Notes: generated from the sequence alone by a model not told the origin. DNA of 64,000 nt from Marichromatium purpuratum 984 (GCF_000224005.2 NZ_CP007031.1:1103501-1167500), one strand, 5' to 3'. Positions 1 to 9,294 are shown, numbered from the stretch's first letter. Made by a program: numbers and translations.

Positions 1-1
1 G

Positions 2-931
2 CGTCTCGGGGTCGATGTCGGGGCGCTGCTCGATCCGGGTCCACTCGACGACCCCGCCGTGCCGGGACGGGCCAATCTGCTGCGTGGCGCCATCCACTGC
101 GCCGACTTCGTCAACACCGTCTCGCCGCGCTATGCCTGGGAGGTGCTGCACACCGAGCAGGGCATGGGGCTGCAGAGGGTGTTGCAGTCTCGTGGCGACA
201 GTTTCGGTGGCATCCTCAACGGTATCGATGACGCGGTCTGGGATCCGCAGACCGATCCACTGATCCCCGTCCGCTATGCTCCTGACACCCTGTCGCTCAA
301 GGCCGGCAACGCTGAGGCGTTACGCCGACGTCTGGGGTTGCGCGCGCGCGCCGCGCCGATCCTCGCCGTGGTCAGCCGGCTCGATGCGCAGAAGGGGGTC
401 GAGCTGATCCTCGGCGGGATCGACAGCGCGCTCGCGCTCGGCTGTCAGGTGGTGCTGCTCGGCTCGGCGCCGGATCCGGCGGTGGCCGCGCGCTTCGCCG
501 CTCGGCGTGAGGCCCTGGCCGACTGTCCCGATGCCCATCTCGAACTCGCCTTTGACGAGGAGTTGGCCCATCTCATCTATGCCGGTGCCGACATGATCCT
601 GGTGCCGAGTCGTTACGAACCCTGCGGACTGACCCAGTTGATCGCGATGCGCTACGGCACCCTTCCCCTGGTGCGTCGGGTCGGCGGTCTGGCCGATACC
701 GTGATCGACGCCAATCACAGCGACCGCCCTGCCGGCGAGCGCAACGGCTATCTGTTCGAGGCGCAGACGACCGAGGCGGTCCATAGGGTCCTGGCGCGTG
801 CGGTCTGGCTGTGGCGCCATCACCCGGAGCATGTCGATCGCCTCAGGGACAACGGGATGCGTGCCGATCACAGTTGGCGGCGTCCGGCGACGCGTTATCT
901 CGACCTCTATCGCGGGCTGCTCGGCGCGTGA
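2..931 (+). CDS. glgA: Glycogen synthase, C-terminal part (cut by window edge)
   Basis: ADP-glucose:glycogen glucosyltransferase, which extends alpha-1,4-glucan chains in the cytoplasm. The reading frame is already open at base 2 and gives 309 residues, the C-terminal two thirds of a typical bacterial GlgA; the N-terminal ADP-glucose/acceptor domain lies outside the window. The GT5 signature is clear: VSRLDAQKGVEL (GlgA form of the KTGGL-distal Rossmann half) and SRYEPCGLTQLIAMRYGTLP with the two conserved glutamate/cysteine-region residues, followed by RRVGGLADTV. It ends in TGA at 929-931 and is convergent with the hox operon. Glycogen storage suits a phototroph that ferments in the dark, where Hox hydrogenase would dispose of electrons; that link is inference. 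Confidence 0.95.
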   Translation, partial: RLGVDVGALLDPGPLDDPAVPGRANLLRGAIHCADFVNTVSPRYAWEVLHTEQGMGLQRVLQSRGDSFGGILNGIDDAVWDPQTDPLIPVRYAPDTLSLKAGNAEALRRRLGLRARAAPILAVVSRLDAQKGVELILGGIDSALALGCQVVLLGSAPDPAVAARFAARREALADCPDAHLELAFDEELAHLIYAGADMILVPSRYEPCGLTQLIAMRYGTLPLVRRVGGLADTVIDANHSDRPAGERNGYLFEAQTTEAVHRVLARAVWLWRHHPEHVDRLRDNGMRADHSWRRPATRYLDLYRGLLGA

Positions 932-1232
932 TCCCGACGCCGGGGGGCGGCCTGTTGTTCGCGCTTGGCTCGGGACGGATGAGACGGCAGCCAGCCCCTT
1001 CCGATTGGTCGTGGACTCAGCCACCCTCGGCGTGGCGATCGCCTCGAGGGTCGCTGTCGTCTCGAATTGCGATGCGTTTGTCGATGCAGACCGGTACGAG
1101 TTTCGCGTCAAGACCGGTCGCGGGCGTGTTGGCGCGTCGACAGGGCTTGGTACGGTTGACTGTCGCCGCTTTTCCGACCCCAAGGGGCATCGAGCGACCG
1201 CTCGATTGCCGCCCTGGCGCACACCCCGTGGT
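932..1232. other. Intergenic stretch between convergent glgA and hoxW
   Basis: About 300 bases between the two stop codons. Open frames cross it on both strands but only as extensions of shadow frames with no recognisable protein pattern. I see no strong hairpin followed by a T-run, so no terminator can be assigned by eye. Confidence 0.5.
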
Positions 1233-1700
1233 TCATGGGCGCGACTCGTCGCTCGGCGTTTGCTCGAGCAGGCGCTCGATGTGGGTGCGTACCGCCGGGA
1301 TCATCCGCGCGACCTCGGGCGAGAGCCGATAGCTGGCGTAGTCGAGCGAGGCGGCGCCGACCGAGAGCAGCCAGGCCGTCGGGCGGTGATCGTAGAGCGC
1401 CTCGCACCAGGCGAGCAGCTCGCGCGGGTCGAGGAAGTGGGCCATGCTCGATCCGCCGGCGCGGCTCGGGTCGAGACGCTGACAACGGATCTCGCCGGGC
1501 GCGGTGTCGAGTGCGGCGTCGAGGAAGATCACCCGGTCACAGTCGAGCAGCTCCGGGATCAGGTCGGCGGTGAGGATATGACGGGCATGGACCCGCAGGC
1601 GCGGATCGCTCGCCTCCGCTTCGAGTTGTTCGGCGAGCAGCGGGCCGAAGGCATCGTCGCCGCGGATCGGGCTGCCGTAGCCGAGGATCAGGACTGGCAT
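1233..1700 (-). CDS. hoxW: Hydrogenase maturation endopeptidase HoxW
   Basis: A 155-residue nickel-dependent endopeptidase of the HyaD/HoxW (M52) family, which cuts the C-terminal extension from the nickel-loaded large subunit HoxH. The N-terminus ILGYGSPIRGDDAFG carries the family glycine loop and the acidic metal ligand (Asp15/Asp16); the second ligand region IFLDAALDT lies near residue 60 and a conserved histidine near residue 93 (AHFLDP). The length is normal. The ATG at 1700 overlaps the end of hoxH by 13 bases, so it is the last gene of the operon and probably translationally coupled to its substrate. Confidence 0.9.
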   Translation of the reverse strand: MPVLILGYGSPIRGDDAFGPLLAEQLEAEASDPRLRVHARHILTADLIPELLDCDRVIFLDAALDTAPGEIRCQRLDPSRAGGSSMAHFLDPRELLAWCEALYDHRPTAWLLSVGAASLDYASYRLSPEVARMIPAVRTHIERLLEQTPSDESRP

Positions 1701-3124
1701 GTGCGCTCCAGGCGGTCGAGCGGCTGGCCGCGGTGATCGCGCAGCTCGATGACCAGCGGCATCTGGCCGACGGCGTGCGAGGCGCAGGACAGACAGGGGT
1801 CGTAGCAGCGGATCACCGCCTCGACGCGGTTGAGCATGCCCTCGCGCAGATCGTTGCCGTCGACATAGGCCGCGGCGACCTGGCGGATGCTCTGGTTCAT
1901 CGCCAGGTTGTTGTGTCCGGTGGCGATCACCAGGTCGACCCAGGTGATCAGCCCCGCCTCGTCGATGCGGTAGTGGTGCATCAGGGTGCCGCGCGGGGCC
2001 TCGGCGACGCCGATGCCCTCGTCGCGATTGCTGCGCGCGCGGGCACGGACCCGGGTGTCGAGGATCTCGGGGTGTCTGAGCAGTCGCTCCATCATCTCCA
2101 GGGCATAGATGATCTCGACCAGTCGCGCGTAGTGATAGTGGAAGCTGCTGCTCACCGGTCCGGACTCCTGCAGCATGCGGAACTCGGCGAGGGCGACGTC
2201 GGCATAGGGGGTGCCGCAGGCGTCGGCGTTGTTGAGCCGTGCCAGCGGGCCGACGCGATAGATCCCCTGGGGATAGCCGTGCGGCTTGTAGTAAGGGAAC
2301 TTCATGTAGCTGAAGTCCTCGACCGCCTCGCCGATCAGCCGGGGGTATTCGTGCGGCGGTACCTGGTCCTCGAGGATCCGGCCCGCGGCGTCCTTCACCC
2401 GCAACAGCCCGTCGTAGTGCTCGAGCCGTCCCTCGGGGCTGACCAGGCTGAGAAACAGGGTGGGGAAGTTGCCAAAGCGCGTCGCCTCATCGCGGAAACG
2501 CGGCAGCAGTCCCTTGTAGAGGTCGTAGGTGCGCTTGGCAATCTCCAGCCCCTCGGGGAGCAGGGCGAGGATGGTGTCGCGTTGTTCGGCGCCGAGCGGC
2601 GTGCTCACCCCGCCGGGCACCACCCAGGTCGGGTGGATCTTCTTGCCGCCCAGGGTCTCGATGATCTGCTGGCCGATCTGGCGCAGCCGGATGCCGTCGC
2701 GCGCGAGTTCGGGGTGCTGGCGCATCACCCCGAAGATGTTGCGGCTGGCCGGGTCGGCGTCCCAGCCGAGCAGCAGATCGGGCGAGGAGAGATGGAAGAA
2801 GGAGAGCGCGTGCGATTGCGCCAGCTGGGCGAGGTTCATCACCCGGCGCAGCCGCTCGGCCGCCGGCGGGATGCTCACCGAGAGCAGATGATCGCAGGCC
2901 TTGTTGGAGGCGAGCAGGTGACTGACCGGGCAGATCCCGCAGGTGCGTGCGGTGAGCGCCGGCATCTCGCGATAGGGCCGACCCTCGCAGAACTTCTCGA
3001 AGCCGCGGAACTGGGTGAGATGGAAGCGCGCGTCGGCGACCTCGCCCTGGTCGTCGAGCTGGAGGCTGATCCGGGCGTGTCCCTCGATGCGGGTGACCGG
3101 CTCGATGGTGATGGTGCGGCTCAT
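1688..3124 (-). CDS. hoxH: NAD-reducing [NiFe] hydrogenase large subunit HoxH
   Basis: The 478-residue catalytic large subunit of the bidirectional, NAD(P)-coupled group 3d hydrogenase; it holds the Ni-Fe(CN)2CO site. Both cysteine pairs are intact: RTCGICPVSH (Cys62, Cys65) and DPCLSCASH (Cys444, Cys447). Glu14 in the TRIEGHA motif is present. After His450 there is a 28-residue tail beginning AVGQMPL, the peptide expected to be removed by HoxW. The start has a strong ribosome binding site (GGGAGAGGAC) just upstream. It forms the hydrogenase dimer with HoxY and docks on the HoxEFU diaphorase. Confidence 0.97.
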   Translation of the reverse strand: MSRTITIEPVTRIEGHARISLQLDDQGEVADARFHLTQFRGFEKFCEGRPYREMPALTARTCGICPVSHLLASNKACDHLLSVSIPPAAERLRRVMNLAQLAQSHALSFFHLSSPDLLLGWDADPASRNIFGVMRQHPELARDGIRLRQIGQQIIETLGGKKIHPTWVVPGGVSTPLGAEQRDTILALLPEGLEIAKRTYDLYKGLLPRFRDEATRFGNFPTLFLSLVSPEGRLEHYDGLLRVKDAAGRILEDQVPPHEYPRLIGEAVEDFSYMKFPYYKPHGYPQGIYRVGPLARLNNADACGTPYADVALAEFRMLQESGPVSSSFHYHYARLVEIIYALEMMERLLRHPEILDTRVRARARSNRDEGIGVAEAPRGTLMHHYRIDEAGLITWVDLVIATGHNNLAMNQSIRQVAAAYVDGNDLREGMLNRVEAVIRCYDPCLSCASHAVGQMPLVIELRDHRGQPLDRLERTCQS

Positions 3125-3152
3125 GGTGTCCTCTCCCTCGTGGCGTGCCGGC

Positions 3153-3443
3153 TCAGGTGCCCGTCTCGTGCCCCTGCTCGTTGGCGAGCGCCCGGGTGGT
3201 GATCTCGTGGTAGAGATGGATCATCGAGGCGATGATCGTGCCCAGCTCGGGGTGATCGCGCCAGCGTGGCTGCAGCGACCGGGCGTCGGCGAAGACCTCC
3301 TCGAGAAAGCTCAGGTCGAAGGTGTCGAGCGCCTCGCCACGCTCGACCTTGGCCTTGATGTCGAGCGCGCGCGGCAGGCGCTGGGTGCGCAGTCGCTCGA
3401 GCAGGGCGACGATCACGCCTTGTTCGGTCTCGGGGTCGGGCAT
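3153..3443 (-). CDS. Small protein of unknown function between hoxY and hoxH
   Basis: A 96-residue soluble protein that I do not recognise. It is a real gene candidate: it has its own ribosome binding site (AGGAG about ten bases before the ATG), fills the space between hoxY and hoxH (23 and 28 base gaps) and has normal codon use. The sequence is acidic and probably all-helical, with no cysteines and no signal peptide, so it is unlikely to bind a cluster. Extra small ORFs inside hox operons are known from cyanobacteria. A role in assembly or maturation of the HoxYH module is inference from position only. Confidence 0.75.
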   Translation of the reverse strand: MPDPETEQGVIVALLERLRTQRLPRALDIKAKVERGEALDTFDLSFLEEVFADARSLQPRWRDHPELGTIIASMIHLYHEITTRALANEQGHETGT

Positions 3444-3466
3444 GGCCGATGGTCTCCTGGGGTTGG

Positions 3467-4009
3467 TCAGGCGCCGAAGCGGGTGAAGGCGCTGGGGTCG
3501 GGGTCGCGCCCCTCGAGCAGGGCGGCGAGCACCTGCCAGATCGCCTCGGCGCTCGGGGGACAGCCGGGGACGAAGACGTCGACGGCGACCTCACCGTGGA
3601 TCGGCACCACGCGCTGGCGCAGCGCCGGCACCCCGCGATCGGGCAGCTGTGGCTGCAGGGTGACGTTCTCGCGATAGGCGCGGGCGAGCACCTGCTCGAG
3701 CGGGAAGTGGTTGCGCATCGCCGGCACGTTGCCGTTGACCGCGCAGTCGCCGAGGCTCACCAGCACCCGGCAGTGCTCACGGAAGCGGCGGGCGAGCGCG
3801 AGGTCGTCGGCGTTGCTGATCGAGCCCTCGAGGATGCCGACGTCGACCCGTTCGGGCAGCACCTTGGTATCGACCAGCGGGCTGTAGACGATATCGATGC
3901 GTTCGCTCAGTTCGATCAGGCGTTGGTCCATGTCGAGCAGCGACATGTGACAGCCCGAGCAGCCGTCGAGCCAGGCGGTGGCGACCTTGAGTCTGGGGGT
4001 GGCGCTCAT
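3467..4009 (-). CDS. hoxY: NAD-reducing [NiFe] hydrogenase small subunit HoxY
   Basis: A 180-residue small subunit carrying the proximal [4Fe-4S] cluster that passes electrons from HoxH to the diaphorase. The ligands are visible as WLDGCSGCH (Cys17, Cys20), LGDCAVNG (Cys89) and VPGCPPS (Cys150). As in other group 3d enzymes it is short, lacks the Tat signal and lacks the distal cluster domain of membrane-bound hydrogenases, so it is cytoplasmic. Its ATG overlaps the stop of hoxU in an ATGA arrangement. The frame stays open upstream through hoxU as a shadow; this start is chosen because the conserved N-terminus begins here. Confidence 0.95.
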   Translation of the reverse strand: MSATPRLKVATAWLDGCSGCHMSLLDMDQRLIELSERIDIVYSPLVDTKVLPERVDVGILEGSISNADDLALARRFREHCRVLVSLGDCAVNGNVPAMRNHFPLEQVLARAYRENVTLQPQLPDRGVPALRQRVVPIHGEVAVDVFVPGCPPSAEAIWQVLAALLEGRDPDPSAFTRFGA

Positions 4010-4737
4010 CGTGGATGCCTCCGACGCGCGAGGATCGGCAGGAAGTGCTGGTCCTTGACCATCTCGCCGACCGAGGTGCCCTGCTTGACCAGCGCTCCGG
4101 TGGGACAGACCTGGACACACTTGCCGCAGCTGGTGCAGGTCTCGCTCTCGACCCAGGGTTGGGCCATGTCGGTGATCACCCGACAGTCGCTGCCCCGACC
4201 CATCACGTCCCAGCTGTGAGCACCCTCGATCTCGTCGCACACCCGCACGCAGCGGGTGCAGAGGATGCAGCGGTCGTGATCGAGCCGGAACATCTCGTGC
4301 GAGCTGTCGACGGGGTAGGAGACGGCGCGTCTGGGCATGCGCATGTGGTCGACCCCGCAGCGCTGCGCTAGGGTCTGCAGCTCGCAGTGACCGTTGGAGA
4401 CACACACCGAGCAGACATGGGCGCGCTCGGCGAACAGCAGCTCGACCAGGGTGCGGCGGTAGCGGCGCAGCCGCTCGGTGTCGGTGCGCACCTCCATGCC
4501 CTCGATCACCCGTGTCGAGCAGGCGGCGGCCAGGCGTGGCTGGCCGACGATCTCGACCATGCACAGGCGGCACCCGCCCCAGGTCGAGAGCCCCTCGAGA
4601 TAGCAGAGGCTGGGGATCGGGATGCGGTGCTCGCGACAGACCTCGATCAGGGTCTCGTCCTCGCGGGCGGAGAGGTCCTGGTCGTCGATCCTGAAGGTGA
4701 CGACGCGGACCTTGGGCTGGCTGGCTGGACCTGGCAT
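4006..4737 (-). CDS. hoxU: NAD-reducing hydrogenase diaphorase subunit HoxU
   Basis: A 243-residue iron-sulfur subunit of the HoxEFU diaphorase, related to the N-terminal part of complex I NuoG. An N-terminal [2Fe-2S] ferredoxin domain has Cys45, Cys56, Cys59 and Cys73 (GGCRLCMVE and AACS). It is followed by the His/Cys cluster site ([15 protein letters not shown]) and two ferredoxin-type [4Fe-4S] motifs ([11 protein letters not shown] and [12 protein letters not shown]). It wires HoxY to HoxF in the cytoplasm. The ATG has a strong ribosome binding site (GGGAGAGGAG) and lies 17 bases after the hoxF stop. Confidence 0.96.
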   Translation of the reverse strand: MPGPASQPKVRVVTFRIDDQDLSAREDETLIEVCREHRIPIPSLCYLEGLSTWGGCRLCMVEIVGQPRLAAACSTRVIEGMEVRTDTERLRRYRRTLVELLFAERAHVCSVCVSNGHCELQTLAQRCGVDHMRMPRRAVSYPVDSSHEMFRLDHDRCILCTRCVRVCDEIEGAHSWDVMGRGSDCRVITDMAQPWVESETCTSCGKCVQVCPTGALVKQGTSVGEMVKDQHFLPILARRRHPR

Positions 4738-4754
4738 GCTCCTCTCCCGTGCCT

Positions 4755-6365
4755 TCAGTCGACGAGTCGCGACTCATACTCGTCGCGGAAATAGCGTAGC
4801 GTGCTCAGCACCGGATTGGGCGCGGTCTGACCGAGCCCGCACAGGCTGGTGGCCTGAACCACCTCGCACAGCTCCTCGAGCAGCGCCAGCTCGGCGCGCC
4901 CGGCCTCGGCGGCGGCGATGCGCTCGAGCAGGGCGTGCATCTGCTGGGTGCCGGTGCGACAGGGCACGCACTTGCCGCACGACTCGGTCATGCAGAACTC
5001 CATGAAGTAGCGCGCGACATCGACCATGCTCGAGCGCTCGTCCATCACGATCATCCCCCCCGACCCCATGATGGTGCCCAGCCCCTTGAGGCTGTCGTAG
5101 TCGACCGGGGTGTCGAGATGGGCGCGGGGGATGCAGCCGCCCGAGGGGCCGCCGGTCTGTACCGCCTTGACCCGACCGCCGCCGGGGATGCCGCCGCCGA
5201 TGACCTCGATGATGTGTGCCAGGCGGGTGCCCATGGGCACCTCGATCAGCCCGGTGTTGACGATGGTGCCGGCGAGCGCGAAGACCTTGGTGCCCTTGGA
5301 GCCCTCGGTGCCGAGGGCGGCGAACCAGTCGCCGCCCTCGCGCACGATGGGGGCGATGTTGGCGAAGGTCTCGACGTTGTTGATCAGCGTCGGGCAGCCC
5401 CACAGTCCGGCCTCGGCGGGGTAGGGCGGGCGTGGCCGCGGCTGGCCGCGCAGCCCCTGGATCGAGGCCATCAGCGCGGTCTCCTCGCCGCAGACGAAGG
5501 CGCCGGCGCCGAGACGGATCTCGATCTCGAAGCCGAACTGGGTGTCGGCGATCTGGCTGCCGAGGAAGCCGGCGCGCTTGGCCTTGCGGATGGCGTTGGT
5601 GAGCCGCTCGACGGCCAGCGGATACTCAGCGCGGACATAGACATAGCCCTTGCTCGCGCCGACGGCATAGCCGGCGATGGCCATGCCCTCGATCACCCGG
5701 TGCGGGTCTGACTCGAGCACCGCGCGATCCATGAAGGCGCCGGGGTCGCCCTCGTCGGCGTTGCACACGATATATTTCTGCCCGCCCGGCATCTTCGCCA
5801 CCGTCGACCACTTCAGCCCGGTCGGGTAGCCGCCGCCACCGCGCCCGCGCAACCCGCTGCTGGTGACCTCGCGGAGCACCTCGGCCGGGGTCAGCTCGGT
5901 GAGCGCGCGCACCAGGGCGCTGTAGCCGCCGACGGCGATGGCGTCGTCGAGGCTGTCGGGATCGATCTGGCCCGAGTGTTCGAGCACGATGCGGTGCTGG
6001 GCGGTGAAGAAGGGCTGGTCGGTGGGGCAGTGCAGTCGCTCGATGGGATCCGGCTTGCCGAGGTTGTCGAGGATCGCCGGGGCGTTGGCAGGGGCGACGT
6101 CGCGATAGAGACGCGAGGCGTTCAGCGTGGTCCCCGGCGGGGCCACCGCCACCAGTGGGCCGGCCGAGCACAGGCCCATGCATCCAACCCCCTTGACGCG
6201 ACAGCTCTGGGTCTGTGGCTCGACCCCGGCGCGCAGTGCCTCGAGCACCTGTCCCGACCCGGAGGACTGGCAGCTCGCGGCCATGCACACCCGGATCTCG
6301 TGTTCGGTCTCCGCGTCGCGGGTGCGGATGGTGGCGGCCTGTTCGGCGAGATCGTCCAGATGCAT
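4755..6365 (-). CDS. hoxF: NAD-reducing hydrogenase diaphorase subunit HoxF
   Basis: The 535-residue flavoprotein that exchanges electrons with NAD(H), homologous to a fusion of NuoE-like and NuoF domains. The N-terminal thioredoxin-like domain has a [2Fe-2S] site (Cys27, Cys32, Cys62, Cys66). The FMN loop is [13 protein letters not shown] and the NAD site is [11 protein letters not shown]. The C-terminal [4Fe-4S] ligands are ESCGKCVPC (Cys462, 465, 468) plus a cysteine near 508. The open frame continues 19 codons upstream to a TTG at 6422; I chose the ATG at 6365, where conserved-looking sequence begins. Upstream sequence GACAGAG is only a modest ribosome binding site. Confidence 0.95.
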   Translation of the reverse strand: MHLDDLAEQAATIRTRDAETEHEIRVCMAASCQSSGSGQVLEALRAGVEPQTQSCRVKGVGCMGLCSAGPLVAVAPPGTTLNASRLYRDVAPANAPAILDNLGKPDPIERLHCPTDQPFFTAQHRIVLEHSGQIDPDSLDDAIAVGGYSALVRALTELTPAEVLREVTSSGLRGRGGGGYPTGLKWSTVAKMPGGQKYIVCNADEGDPGAFMDRAVLESDPHRVIEGMAIAGYAVGASKGYVYVRAEYPLAVERLTNAIRKAKRAGFLGSQIADTQFGFEIEIRLGAGAFVCGEETALMASIQGLRGQPRPRPPYPAEAGLWGCPTLINNVETFANIAPIVREGGDWFAALGTEGSKGTKVFALAGTIVNTGLIEVPMGTRLAHIIEVIGGGIPGGGRVKAVQTGGPSGGCIPRAHLDTPVDYDSLKGLGTIMGSGGMIVMDERSSMVDVARYFMEFCMTESCGKCVPCRTGTQQMHALLERIAAAEAGRAELALLEELCEVVQATSLCGLGQTAPNPVLSTLRYFRDEYESRLVD

Positions 6366-6523
6366 CGCTCTGTCGCGGGGAGCCCGGCTGTGGCCGGGTG
6401 GGATAGCACGGCTCGCTGGCAAGCCCCGGTCCCGCTCTCCTCTTGAGGTTGGCTATCTCGGTGGCTGACTGGTCGGTGGCACCCCGACGGTGCCCGGCCG
6501 TCCCCTGTGCTGAGGTCGTCGCC

Positions 6524-7066
6524 TCAGGCCGGCGCGCGGGCGCGTGGTGGTGGCGCGGGTGCGGTCGTCGCGTGTTCGAGTTGCTCGAGCCGCTCAAGCA
6601 GCGCCTCCGGGGCGAGCTTGCCGACGACCTCGCCATCGACCACCGCCGCCGGGGCCAGCCCGCAGGCGCCGACACAGCGTGCGGTGAGCACCGAGAGTGC
6701 GCCGTCGGCGGTGGTCTCGCCGGGTTCGACCTGGTGATGCGCGCGCAGCGCATCGACCAGCACGCCCGCTCCCTTGATATAGCAGGCGGTGCCGGTGCAT
6801 ACCACGCAGGTGTGGCGTCCCTTGGGCTTGAGTCGGAACAGATGATAGAAGGTGGCGACACCGAAGACCTTGCTCAGCGGGACGTCGAGTGAGGCGGCGA
6901 CGAACCTGAGTGCGGTCTCGTCGAGATAACCGAAGGCGTCCTGGACACTGTGCAGGGTCTCGATCAGGGCGTGATCGGCATAGCCGTTGCGGCGCATGGT
7001 GGCGTTGACCAGCTTCCAGCGGGTGTCGTCACTGGGCAGCGGCGGCTTGGGTCGGTGCAGGCTCAT
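6524..7066 (-). CDS. hoxE: Hydrogenase diaphorase subunit HoxE
   Basis: A 180-residue NuoE-like thioredoxin-fold [2Fe-2S] protein and first gene of the hox operon. Cluster ligands are Cys90 and Cys95 (VCTGTACYIKG) and Cys131 and Cys135 (CVGAC). HoxE is typical of the five-subunit HoxEFUYH enzymes of cyanobacteria and purple sulfur bacteria, and is missing from the Ralstonia-type enzyme. The ATG has an excellent ribosome binding site (GGAGGGGAC). About 158 bases separate it from hoxF. The tail after residue 165 is Ala/Pro/Arg-rich and probably disordered. The operon promoter should lie in the 168-base divergent gap towards pssA. Confidence 0.94.
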   Translation of the reverse strand: MSLHRPKPPLPSDDTRWKLVNATMRRNGYADHALIETLHSVQDAFGYLDETALRFVAASLDVPLSKVFGVATFYHLFRLKPKGRHTCVVCTGTACYIKGAGVLVDALRAHHQVEPGETTADGALSVLTARCVGACGLAPAAVVDGEVVGKLAPEALLERLEQLEHATTAPAPPPRARAPA

Positions 7067-7161
7067 GTCCCCTCCGTCCGTCTGACGACGGTGCGTGGAT
7101 TCGAGCGCGTTCGGTGTCTGTCCCCGGACGATCGCACCCGGATGCGCGTGCCGCTCCTCGC

Positions 7162-7191
7162 TTTCGGACGGGGTCGGCTCCCGGCTATACT
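7162..7191 (+). promoter_or_regulatory. Possible sigma-70 promoter of pssA
   Basis: A good -10 box TATACT at 7186-7191 is preceded at 18 bases by TTTCGG, a weak -35. It sits 44 bases before the pssA ATG in the divergent gap with hoxE. No experimental support. Confidence 0.4.
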
Positions 7192-7234
7192 CGCGCCAGT
7201 GCAAGTCCTGCTGCGCATCCAGACAAAGGAGACT

Positions 7235-7978
7235 ATGGACGAAACGCTCGCATCCCGCAAACGGGCCCGCGGCATCTATCTGCTGCCCAACCTGTTCACC
7301 ACTGCCGCGCTGTTCGCGGGCTTCTATGCCGTGCTCTCGGCCACCCATGGGCGTTTCGAGGCCGCCGCGCTGGCGGTGCTCGCGGCCATGGTGCTCGATG
7401 GTTTCGACGGGCGCATCGCGCGGCTGACCCATACCCAGACCGATTTCGGCGCCGAGTACGACAGCCTCTCGGACATGGTCGCCTTCGGCGTCGCCCCGGC
7501 GCTGGTCGCCTATCACTGGGCGCTCTCCGGGCTGGGTAAGGTCGGCTGGCTCGCCGCCTTCGTCTATACCGCCGCAGCCGCGCTGCGGTTGGCGCGTTTC
7601 AACACCCAGGTCGGGATCGCCGACAAGCGCTATTTCCAGGGACTGGCGAGTCCGGCGGCGGCCTCGATCATCGCCACTGGCGTGTGGCTGGGCACGGACC
7701 TGGGGATCGATGGGGCGAGCCTGTCATGGCTCGCCGCGCTGCTCACCGCCGGGGCCGGCCTGTTGATGGTGAGCAACTTCCGCTATCAGAGCTTCAAGCA
7801 GGTCAATCTGCAGGGGCGCGTGCCCTTCCTGCTCGCCGTGGTCATCATGCTCAGCTTCGCGGTGGTCTACATCAACCCGCCGCTGGTGCTGTTTGTGATG
7901 TCGGTCAGCTATGCGCTCTCGGGTCCGGCCTGGACCCAGATCCGTCTGCGTCAGCGTCGCGCGCGGCGGCGTCAGTGA
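7235..7978 (+). CDS. pssA: CDP-diacylglycerol--serine O-phosphatidyltransferase
   Basis: A 247-residue integral membrane enzyme that makes phosphatidylserine, the precursor of phosphatidylethanolamine, from CDP-diacylglycerol and serine. The CDP-alcohol phosphotransferase signature is complete: DG-x2-AR-x8-G-x3-D-x3-D, seen as DGRIAR, then G and the aspartates of EYDSLSD, around residues 52-73. About seven hydrophobic segments follow. The size fits the type II (Bacillus/proteobacterial) family. The start is the ATG after AAAGGAG; the frame is open further upstream but without similarity. PgsA is an alternative of the same superfamily, but the N-terminal YLLPNLFTT and the length favour PssA. 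Confidence 0.88.
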   Translation: MDETLASRKRARGIYLLPNLFTTAALFAGFYAVLSATHGRFEAAALAVLAAMVLDGFDGRIARLTHTQTDFGAEYDSLSDMVAFGVAPALVAYHWALSGLGKVGWLAAFVYTAAAALRLARFNTQVGIADKRYFQGLASPAAASIIATGVWLGTDLGIDGASLSWLAALLTAGAGLLMVSNFRYQSFKQVNLQGRVPFLLAVVIMLSFAVVYINPPLVLFVMSVSYALSGPAWTQIRLRQRRARRRQ

Positions 7979-7997
7979 GCGCCCAGGGGTAACCGCG

Positions 7998-8900
7998 GTG
8001 TCGGGACAGCTCGTCTCCCTGGTGCTCGGCAGCGGCGGCGCGCGCGGCCTGGTGCACATCGGCGTGATCGAGTGGTTGAATGCCCACGGTTATCGGATCG
8101 CCTCGATCAGCGGCGCCTCGATGGGTGCGCTGGTCGGTGGTATCCACGCCGCCGGCGAACTCGACGCCTACAAGCACTGGGTGTGTGCGCTGCGACGTCC
8201 CGACGTGCTGCGCTTCCTCGACTTCGCCTTCAGCGGCGACGGCCTGATCAAGGGCAACCGCATCATGGACACCCTGCGGGCGATGGTCGGTGACTTCGCC
8301 ATCGAGGACCTGCCGATCGTCTTCACCGCGGTGGCCACCGACCTCGACCGTCAGCGAGAGGTGTGGATCTCGCGCGGCGCGCTGTTCGACGCTATCCGCG
8401 CCTCGATCTCGATTCCCGGTGTGTTCCGCCCGCACTGCTATCTGGGCAAGACCCTGGTCGATGGCGGGTTGCTCAATCCGGTGCCGATCGCACCGACCTT
8501 TCGCGACCTCACCGACCTGACCATCGCGGTCAACCTCAATGCCCAGCCCACCCCCGAGGTGCCACGCCCCCAGGTCGAGCCCCGGGATGATGCCGAGGCC
8601 TCGGCCACGCCCCCCGCAGAGATCGGTTACGAGCAGCGGATTCGCCAGTTTCTCGACGCCATCGGGCTCGATCTCGCCCGCGAGGACGAGGACAAGCTGG
8701 GGATGTTCGAGCTGATGAACCGCTCCTTCGAGACCATGCAGAACAGCATCGCCGCGGTGCAACTGGCCGCCTATCGCCCCGACGTGGTGATCGATGTGCC
8801 GCGCGATACCTGTGCCGCGCACGAGTTCCACCGCGCCAGCGAGTTGATCGAACTCGGCCACGCCCTCGCCGAGCAGGCCGTCCGCGAGGCGCGTCACTGA
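7998..8900 (+). CDS. Patatin-like phospholipase (RssA/YlbK-like)
   Basis: A 300-residue serine hydrolase of the bacterial patatin family, probably acting on lipid acyl esters at the inner face of the membrane. The oxyanion loop GSGGARG (residues 11-17), the nucleophile elbow GASMG (Ser41) and the catalytic aspartate motif VDGGLLNP are all intact. A GTG start at 7998 is chosen because the conserved domain begins immediately after it and CAGGGGT lies just upstream. It starts 19 bases after pssA, so the two are probably co-transcribed, which fits a role in membrane lipid turnover. Residues near 190-215 form a Pro/Glu-rich linker. Confidence 0.85.
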   Translation: MSGQLVSLVLGSGGARGLVHIGVIEWLNAHGYRIASISGASMGALVGGIHAAGELDAYKHWVCALRRPDVLRFLDFAFSGDGLIKGNRIMDTLRAMVGDFAIEDLPIVFTAVATDLDRQREVWISRGALFDAIRASISIPGVFRPHCYLGKTLVDGGLLNPVPIAPTFRDLTDLTIAVNLNAQPTPEVPRPQVEPRDDAEASATPPAEIGYEQRIRQFLDAIGLDLAREDEDKLGMFELMNRSFETMQNSIAAVQLAAYRPDVVIDVPRDTCAAHEFHRASELIELGHALAEQAVREARH

Positions 8901-8916
8901 GTTCGGGGCGCTGCTC

Positions 8917-9294
8917 TCAGCACAGCGCCAACACGGCCTCCTCGCGGGTATAGAAGAGTCCGTCGCGAACGAACCCCGAGACGATCCCGGGACGGGTCTG
9001 TACCACGTTGCCTGCGGCATCGCGGCGCGCCACCCAGGTCGGCGGCAGGCCGTCGAGCACATGCACCGGTGCCGGGGAGCCGTCACGGAACCGCGACAGC
9101 ACCCACTCGCCGCTGACGCTGTCGAGATAGCCGGGGACGAAGTTGGCGCTGCGGTTGTGTTCGCTCACCCCGCGGGTTGTGGCGAAACGGACATTCTCGT
9201 CATGCAATGACAGGGCTGTCAGGCCGGCGCTGCGTCGCGAAAGCGGCTCGAGCGGCCAGGAATGGGTGCCTCTGCTCGATGTTTCGTTACACAT
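8917..9294 (-). CDS. Hypothetical protein
   Basis: A 125-residue protein that I do not recognise. The frame is open to 9429, but the upstream part is Arg/Pro-rich shadow-like sequence. The ATG at 9294 has GAGCAG upstream and is the more likely start. The C-terminal half (FVPGYLDSVSGEWVLSRF, LPPTWVARRD, GIVSGFVRDGLFYTREEAV) has ordinary globular composition, with a Tyr/Trp-rich beta character. There is no signal peptide and no cysteine pattern. It converges with the patatin gene (16 bases between stops) and is followed upstream by a 196-base gap to the Lrp-type regulator. Function unknown. Confidence 0.55.
   Translation of the reverse strand: MCNETSSRGTHSWPLEPLSRRSAGLTALSLHDENVRFATTRGVSEHNRSANFVPGYLDSVSGEWVLSRFRDGSPAPVHVLDGLPPTWVARRDAAGNVVQTRPGIVSGFVRDGLFYTREEAVLALC

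Noticed and set aside
1733-3202. A 489-codon plus-strand frame opposite hoxH
   Set aside because: HoxH is complete with all ligands on the minus strand; the antisense product has no family features.
6366-6422. Upstream TTG start for HoxF giving 555 residues
   Set aside because: The added 19 residues are Pro/Arg-rich without similarity, and a plausible ATG lies at 6365.
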